DNA from: Valencia hispanica
Lineage: Eukaryota; Chordata; Actinopteri; Cyprinodontiformes; Valenciidae
Length of the DNA: 64,000 bases
Assembly (NCBI GenBank): GCA_963556495.2
Contig: OY747707.1
Location: 33,873,871-33,937,870, forward strand
Direction: 5' to 3'
Shown: in pieces, positions 59,383-64,000 of the stretch
Layout: each line of letters begins with the position of its first letter
Numbering within the stretch: the first letter of the stretch is position 1
Notes under the pieces: model-generated
Databases searched by the model: none
Told to the model about the DNA's origin: nothing
The model's input: the letters and a program-made list of their open reading frames with translations, nothing else
Translations under genes and position numbers: made by a program

Positions 59383-60165
59383 TCATGTTCGGGTTTTATG
59401 ACTCTTATAGGTAACAACTCCAGTCAGCAAAACACCAAGTTGTGGTGAGGAAATTATTTATTAAAAGGAGTGCGAAGGGAACCGGAGGGTCGTCTCGGGA
59501 GGAACCAGGAAATTAGCGTTGGGCTAGGAGAGGGAACACGTAAAGGTTAGAGATGTCTTGGCGTAACTGTGAAAACAGGAAAAATACTAAGGAGGATCTT
59601 ACTGGGTTTCTGGAAGGCAAAGGTAAAGAGAAGGGTAAGTGGAATCCGTGAGCAGTGGCTGGCTGGCGATGGATGGAGTCCGGAGGATGACAGGGAGCGA
59701 CGACGGAGGAGGTAGATTCACAGTAATCAGTATTATTGTCTCCAGGGCGGACAGGCAAGCAGCTGGGAGAGGCGACGGTGGAGAGAGTGGATATGGTGAA
59801 GAGTACCAGTGGGGAAGCGGTGCAGAGGCTGACCAGGGAGGAACCCAGACTGAGGGGGATGTTCTTGCAAAGGTACTCGGCGAGAGGTCACAGGATTTCC
59901 AAAAATGATCTGCAAGGAGAGCAAACGGTGAGCACTGGAACTGGTATAGGGAGTATTTCAACCAAGATTTCTTTAGACTAATTTTTGGCCAAATACCACG
60001 CTAGGAGCGAGAACCAACTGGCGCCAGCCTCCAGCATCCGATCCCATTTTAAGCTGGATACTGATGAGGTTAATGGGAAGCACCTGGAGCTGCTGCCTGT
60101 CCACCCTGCAGAAAAGGTAAGAGGAGAGAGACACACCCACTCTCCAGCCTACTGGAATCCCAACA
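59383..60165 (-). mobile_element. Probable solo LTR, minus strand
   Basis: Read on the minus strand the segment begins TGTTGGGATTCC and ends CCGAACATGACA (TG...CA). AATAAATAATTT lies about 75 bases from the end as a poly(A)-like signal. Five-base flanks CTATT (59378-59382) and CTTTT (60166-60170) differ at one position. The overlapping frames on both strands (to 120 codons) reflect its GC content. The 3' end ACATGACA is like that of the LTR at 4368, but the body differs. Confidence 0.6.
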
Positions 60166-60170
60166 CTTTT

Positions 60171-60926
60171 TGCCTATTGCTGTCTCTCTGTGTCTTTATC
60201 TCTCCTCTTCTCCCTCTCATCACCTCTCCCATCATTGGTACCTAAAGAAATGATCAGAGCTATGAACTAAAAAAAATTAACACAAAAGAACAAAATAAAT
60301 CAAATTTTATAGCCAACATTTAATGTAATGTTTTTCCTGGTTTTTTTTACTGTGCCAGCTCTGTAATTTTAAAGTTATTTTGTTACTTTTGTATCAGCAA
60401 TTTTTCATGAATTCCCTTATTCGAGGTACTTAAGAATAACTAGTTTGCTACCAACAGGACAGCTGAAGAAAATTATGCATAAGGCAGCGTTTGCCTTTGT
60501 GAATCATTCCATTTTACAAAGATAATGTCTTACCTTTGGTCTCTCTCTTGAAAAAGTTGAAGATTTGCAACTGTTTTTTCAGAATTTTTCTACGAATTTT
60601 TCTATTTTTCTATCTATTGGTTTCTGTTAGTCTTAAAAATGTTGCTAAATGTAATATATAATCCAGTCTGACGCTATGCAGTTTATTGCTTGAACAAAGC
60701 AGCCTCAGGAGAGGGGAGGGGCCGTGTGCCCGCAGGAGTGACATACTGACTTGCCCTAATATGGCAAGCGGTTAACATACACCTTGGGGGTTAATAAGTT
60801 AATAAGGCTTTAATAAACGTCTTATTTTTTATACCAATGGCTTGCCATAACTGACTGTAACCTGACAAGTCAAGTCAGCGCAGCAGCTTTGATCAGATTA
60901 GAGCACAGCCACCCGTTCTGTGTGAT
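60171..60926. other. No gene recognised
   Basis: AT-rich non-coding sequence, except for a short GC-rich patch near 60710-60730. Confidence 0.5.
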
Positions 60927-60929
60927 TAA

Positions 60930-61609
60930 GGGTGTATTCAGACCTGCACTGTTTGGGCCACTTTAAACGGACCTGGGATCGTTTCGAATGCTGGCCCGGA
61001 CCTTTTATGCAGATGTGAATACACACAAACGAATCCTGGTGCGGACCAGAGAACCAGACCGAGACCCACTTTTTAAGGTGTTCTTGGTCCGCTTCCAAAC
61101 GGACTTTGCTGCGGTTCGCTTCAGGTGTGAATACAGACTAGTGTCGATCCGAACCAATTCCAGGATACATGCACTTTTTTGGGATTAACAAGCCACCGTA
61201 GCAAGGTAAATTCATACCTGATCCTCCCTCTTCTGTTTTGCCACGGTGCTGCCAGAATGTTGTGGGTCAGGGCATGCAGAGCACATCGTCTCCTTCGGGT
61301 TACTGCACGCATTCACCGATGCTGTTCCAAAATTTGAAACAGAGCGTCACGAAACCTGTGTTGAATGAGCTGCTCTTGACACTCAGTATGATTTTGCAGC
61401 TCCAATAAAAGCACAAATATGCAGAGCAGGAATGCAGCACGTAGGACCTCCATGTTTTCCGTCACACACGTGGATGTGGTTACAAAACATAGTCCACTTG
61501 CAAAAAGTACAGTGTGAATGCGAACTGCACCAAACAAAAACAAAAAGTATCCGCTTTTGGACCGGATCAAACAAGAGGACCAAAGGACTTTTCTGGTCTG
61601 AATACACCC
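60930..61609. mobile_element. Harbinger-like MITE
   Basis: A 680-bp element with perfect inverted ends GGGTGTATTCAGACC (left) and GGTCTGAATACACCC (right), flanked by TAA on both sides (60927-60929, 61610-61612). Inner sequence is rich in GGACC/GGTCC and CCGAACC-type motifs in both orientations. The 3-bp TAA duplication fits PIF/Harbinger. A minus-strand frame (61313-61732) overlaps it but crosses the element's edge and has no domain. Confidence 0.85.
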
Positions 61610-62141
61610 TAAGAAAGCAGTGAGCCTGTGGCTGGTGAGTGAAACACCAGACTTAAAACATCCGGGGCTAGACTGAAAACATTTGGGGCTGAAGCTCCGG
61701 GAAAATCGGCTGACGACTGCAACAGGTAACAAAAATCACAAACTACAAATATTTTTTATATCAAAGGGACCTTTTGCCACTTAGATTTATTCACAGTGGA
61801 ATTAGTAACTTTGTGGACCAGCCGCTGTCAGGCATTGTCAGGTTAACAGGTGTTGTTAGGATAGCGAGTCCTTTATTTTTCAGTTCATACCATTTACCAC
61901 ATGCAATACATCTCCGCACCTTTTCAATAGCCTCTCGTAGTCACACATTTTTACTTTGACCGTGACATTCCAGCCAGTGGTTCGACGTCCAAGTGCTCTG
62001 TGTGTGTTTTTTTTAAATTGGTAAATGCAGTTTGTTTGTCTAGCATTAGCACCCAGCAGTACTTGCACTGCTAAATTGTGACGTCAACTGTAAAGTAGGC
62101 TATTAGTTTGCAACACTGACACACCAACGCAGAAGTATAAC

Positions 62142-62573
62142 ATGAAAACTTCTCTGTCAACATGTGTGTGTGTGGGTGCAAACAAAATGCATATACTAGG
62201 CTTTACGGAGTGGTTGGAGAGGCTCCCAGGAGCCCGGTGTCGTGCCTTCAGTGATAGCTTGCAGGTCAGGAAAAGCCTCGTTCAAAGAGTCTTTCCGACT
62301 TCATCACTTCAATTGGAGAAACGTTCCCTCATTTCAAAAGTTTGGCTGAAGTGGCGCTTAATTCCAGTCTCCAGTGTGGCAGCAGAACACAGATTCAGCC
62401 TCCGGAACAACATCAAAACCCTCATGAGAATCTGTCTGAGGCAAAAAATCCAAAACCTCATCACATTAACCTCTGCAGCAATCTCGCTATTTGATTACGC
62501 AAAAATGGGTGCATTTCAGTTCCATGCAGAGCAGGAAAAACTTGCCACAGCAGGTGAACTATTTGTATTTTAA
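62142..62573 (+). pseudogene. hAT transposase C-terminal remnant
   Basis: This 143-codon frame ends in a segment like the hAT dimerisation domain: PVSSVAAEHRFSLRNNIKT (about residues 76-94), then a hydrophobic LITLTSAAISLF-type stretch. In hAT transposases and domesticated relatives such as ZNF862-type proteins the corresponding motif is usually an E-R-x-FS segment. The upstream two-thirds of the frame is not recognisable as the RNase-H core, so the start is arbitrary and the gene is a truncated fragment. No terminal repeats were found around it. Confidence 0.55.
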
Positions 62574-62579
62574 GTGCAA

Positions 62580-63128
62580 TAGTTTAAATTCATGTGTTAT
62601 ATAGTTCTCTGTTCAGCTTGTTTGCATTGACTATTCTTTTTAATTGAATTAAAAAAAATAACTACGATTGAACATATCATAAAAAAAAATGACGGGTAAA
62701 AATAGATTATGACTGGATTTTGTTTTTATCCTGTCGGTCAAAATGACGGATAACAAAAATGTCTTGTGCAAAATCTGCTGACCATCACAAAATTCAACCT
62801 ATTCAGTCCATCTGAAAAATACCTCCTGTCTACAGGGGCATATTCCTGGGTACATTTCTATCTTGGTAGTTCATTTTTATACTTTAGGCAAACATGATGA
62901 TGGTAGAAGATTTACCCCAGAAATCTGCCTTGATTCCTAGAAAAGTTTTCTGCTGTGAAAATGCACCCTCAGATTATGTTATGGTTTAAAGTGAGTAGTG
63001 TACTTTAGGTTGAACACCCTTAGGAGGTAAACAGAAATAATATCCCTCCTGCCAGAATAATTATATGTATTGGACTGATGCTGCCCAATAAGAGAAACAT
63101 TGTAATTGGATTCTGCTGTTCAAGGAGA
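62580..63128. other. No gene recognised
   Basis: AT-rich spacer between the hAT remnant and the Tc1 element; no feature supported. Confidence 0.5.
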
Positions 63129-63130
63129 TA

Positions 63131-64000
63131 CAGTGGCTTGCAAAAGTATTCGGCCCCCTTGAACTTTTCCACATTTTGTCACATTACAGCCACAAACATG
63201 AATCAATTTTATTGGAATTCCACGTGAAAGACCAATACTAAGGGGTGTAAACGTGAGAAGTGGAACAAAAATCATACATGATTCCGAACATTTTTTACAA
63301 ATAAATAAGTGAAAAGTGGGGTGTGCGTAATTATTCAGCCCCCTTTGGTCTGAGTGCAGTCAGTTGCCCATAGACATTGCCTGATGAGTGCTAATGACTA
63401 AATAGAGTGCACCTGTGTGTAATCTAATGTCAGTACAAATACAGCTGCCCTGTGACGGCCTCAGAGGTTGTCTAAGAGAATGTTGGGAGCAACAACACCA
63501 TGAAGTCCAAAGAACACACCAGACAGGTCAGGGATAAAGTTATTGAGAAATTTAAAGCAGGCTTAGGCTACAAAAACATTTCCCAAGCCTTGAACATCCC
63601 ACGGAGCACTGTTCAAGCGATCATTCAGGAATGGAAGGAGTATGGCACAACTGTAAACCTACCAAGACAAGGCCGTCCACCTAAACTCACAGGCCGAAAG
63701 AGGAGAGCGCTGATCAGAAATGCAGCCAAGAGGCCCATGGTGACTCTGGAGGAGCTGCAGAGATCTACAGCTCAGGTGGGGGAACCTGTCCATAGGACAA
63801 CTATTAGTCGTGCACTGCACAAAGTTAGCCTTTATGGAAGAGTGGCAAGAAGAAAGCCATTGTTAAAAGAAAACCATAAGAAGTCCTGTTTGCAGTTTGC
63901 CACAAGCCATGTGGGGGACACAGCAAACATGTGGAAGAAGGTGCTCTGGTCAGGTGAGACCAAAATTGAACTTTTGGCACACACAGCAAAACGCTATGTG
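63131..64000 (+). mobile_element. Tc1-like transposon, left part
   Basis: Starts CAGTGGCTTGCAAAAGTATT after a TA dinucleotide (63129-63130), a classical Tc1 end, and continues through a 5' UTR with CCACATTTTGTCACATTACA into a transposase gene. The element runs past the right edge of the window, so its other end is not seen. It is much better preserved than the other Tc1 copies here, so probably younger. Confidence 0.9.
63500..64000 (+). CDS. Tc1-like transposase, partial, catalytic Asp changed
   Basis: A frame of 167 codons from the ATG at 63500 stays open to the window's edge. It contains the paired-like helix-turn-helix DNA-binding region (KVIEKFKAGLGYKNISQALN, about residues 14-33, then a second helical domain with PRQGRPPKL, about 60-68) and enters the catalytic domain at about residue 147. 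There the sequence is VLWSGETKIEL, whereas active Tc1 proteins have WSDETK; the first Asp of the DDE triad is Gly (codon GGT rather than GAT). Length and frame are otherwise normal for the N-terminal half of a roughly 340-residue protein. The product would bind DNA but is not expected to cut it. Confidence 0.85.
   Translation, partial: MKSKEHTRQVRDKVIEKFKAGLGYKNISQALNIPRSTVQAIIQEWKEYGTTVNLPRQGRPPKLTGRKRRALIRNAAKRPMVTLEELQRSTAQVGEPVHRTTISRALHKVSLYGRVARRKPLLKENHKKSCLQFATSHVGDTANMWKKVLWSGETKIELLAHTAKRYV

Noticed and set aside
59599..59961. 120-codon minus-strand frame
   Set aside because: It lies inside a probable solo LTR and has only proline/serine-rich composition.

Overview
The window is vertebrate nuclear DNA, most likely from a teleost fish, possibly a percomorph or cyprinodontiform. 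The evidence is a TMT-type (teleost multiple tissue) opsin split by a 20.7 kb intron, AT-rich non-coding DNA, and a dense set of transposon families typical of fish: RTE-like and L2/CR1-like LINEs, tRNA-derived SINEs, Tc1/mariner, hAT and Harbinger-like elements, and LTR elements. I see no operons, CRISPR arrays, prokaryotic genes or structural RNA genes. The species cannot be settled from the sequence alone.

The only host gene I can support is the opsin, on the minus strand. Exon 1 (41878-42244) carries the start codon, TM1, TM2 and the start of TM3. Exon 2 (20882-21222) carries the rest of TM3 with its DRY motif, TM4, the second extracellular loop and TM5. Both splice junctions fit GT-AG, and the joined reading frame continues across a phase-1 intron. 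The exons for TM6, TM7 and the retinal-binding lysine were not found and probably lie left of base 1.

Layout. 1-20 kb (beyond exon 2 in gene direction): an hAT-like element with 8-bp target duplications (1179-3085), a solo LTR (4368-5112), two inverted copies of another repeat, a nearly complete RTE-like LINE with 13-bp target duplications (10344-13704), SINEs, and an L2-like LINE fragment. 21-42 kb: the opsin intron, whose largest component is a Tc1 element split by a degenerate LTR retroelement (31864-36682). 42-64 kb (upstream of the opsin): a 624-bp foldback element, an L2-like LINE split by a solo LTR, a decayed LINE split by an hAT MITE, an LTR apparently split by another LTR-like insertion, a minus-strand solo LTR, a Harbinger-type MITE, an hAT transposase remnant, and a Tc1 element running off the right edge.

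The genes here do not form a pathway. The story is layered transposition around one photoreceptor gene, with several insertions datable relative to each other by nesting and target-site duplications. I found no convincing new molecular system. The points most worth checking are the shared 3' tail of a SINE and the RTE-like LINE, the related solo LTRs, the foldback element, a Tc1 transposase with an open frame but a lost catalytic Asp, and an unexplained GC-rich block.
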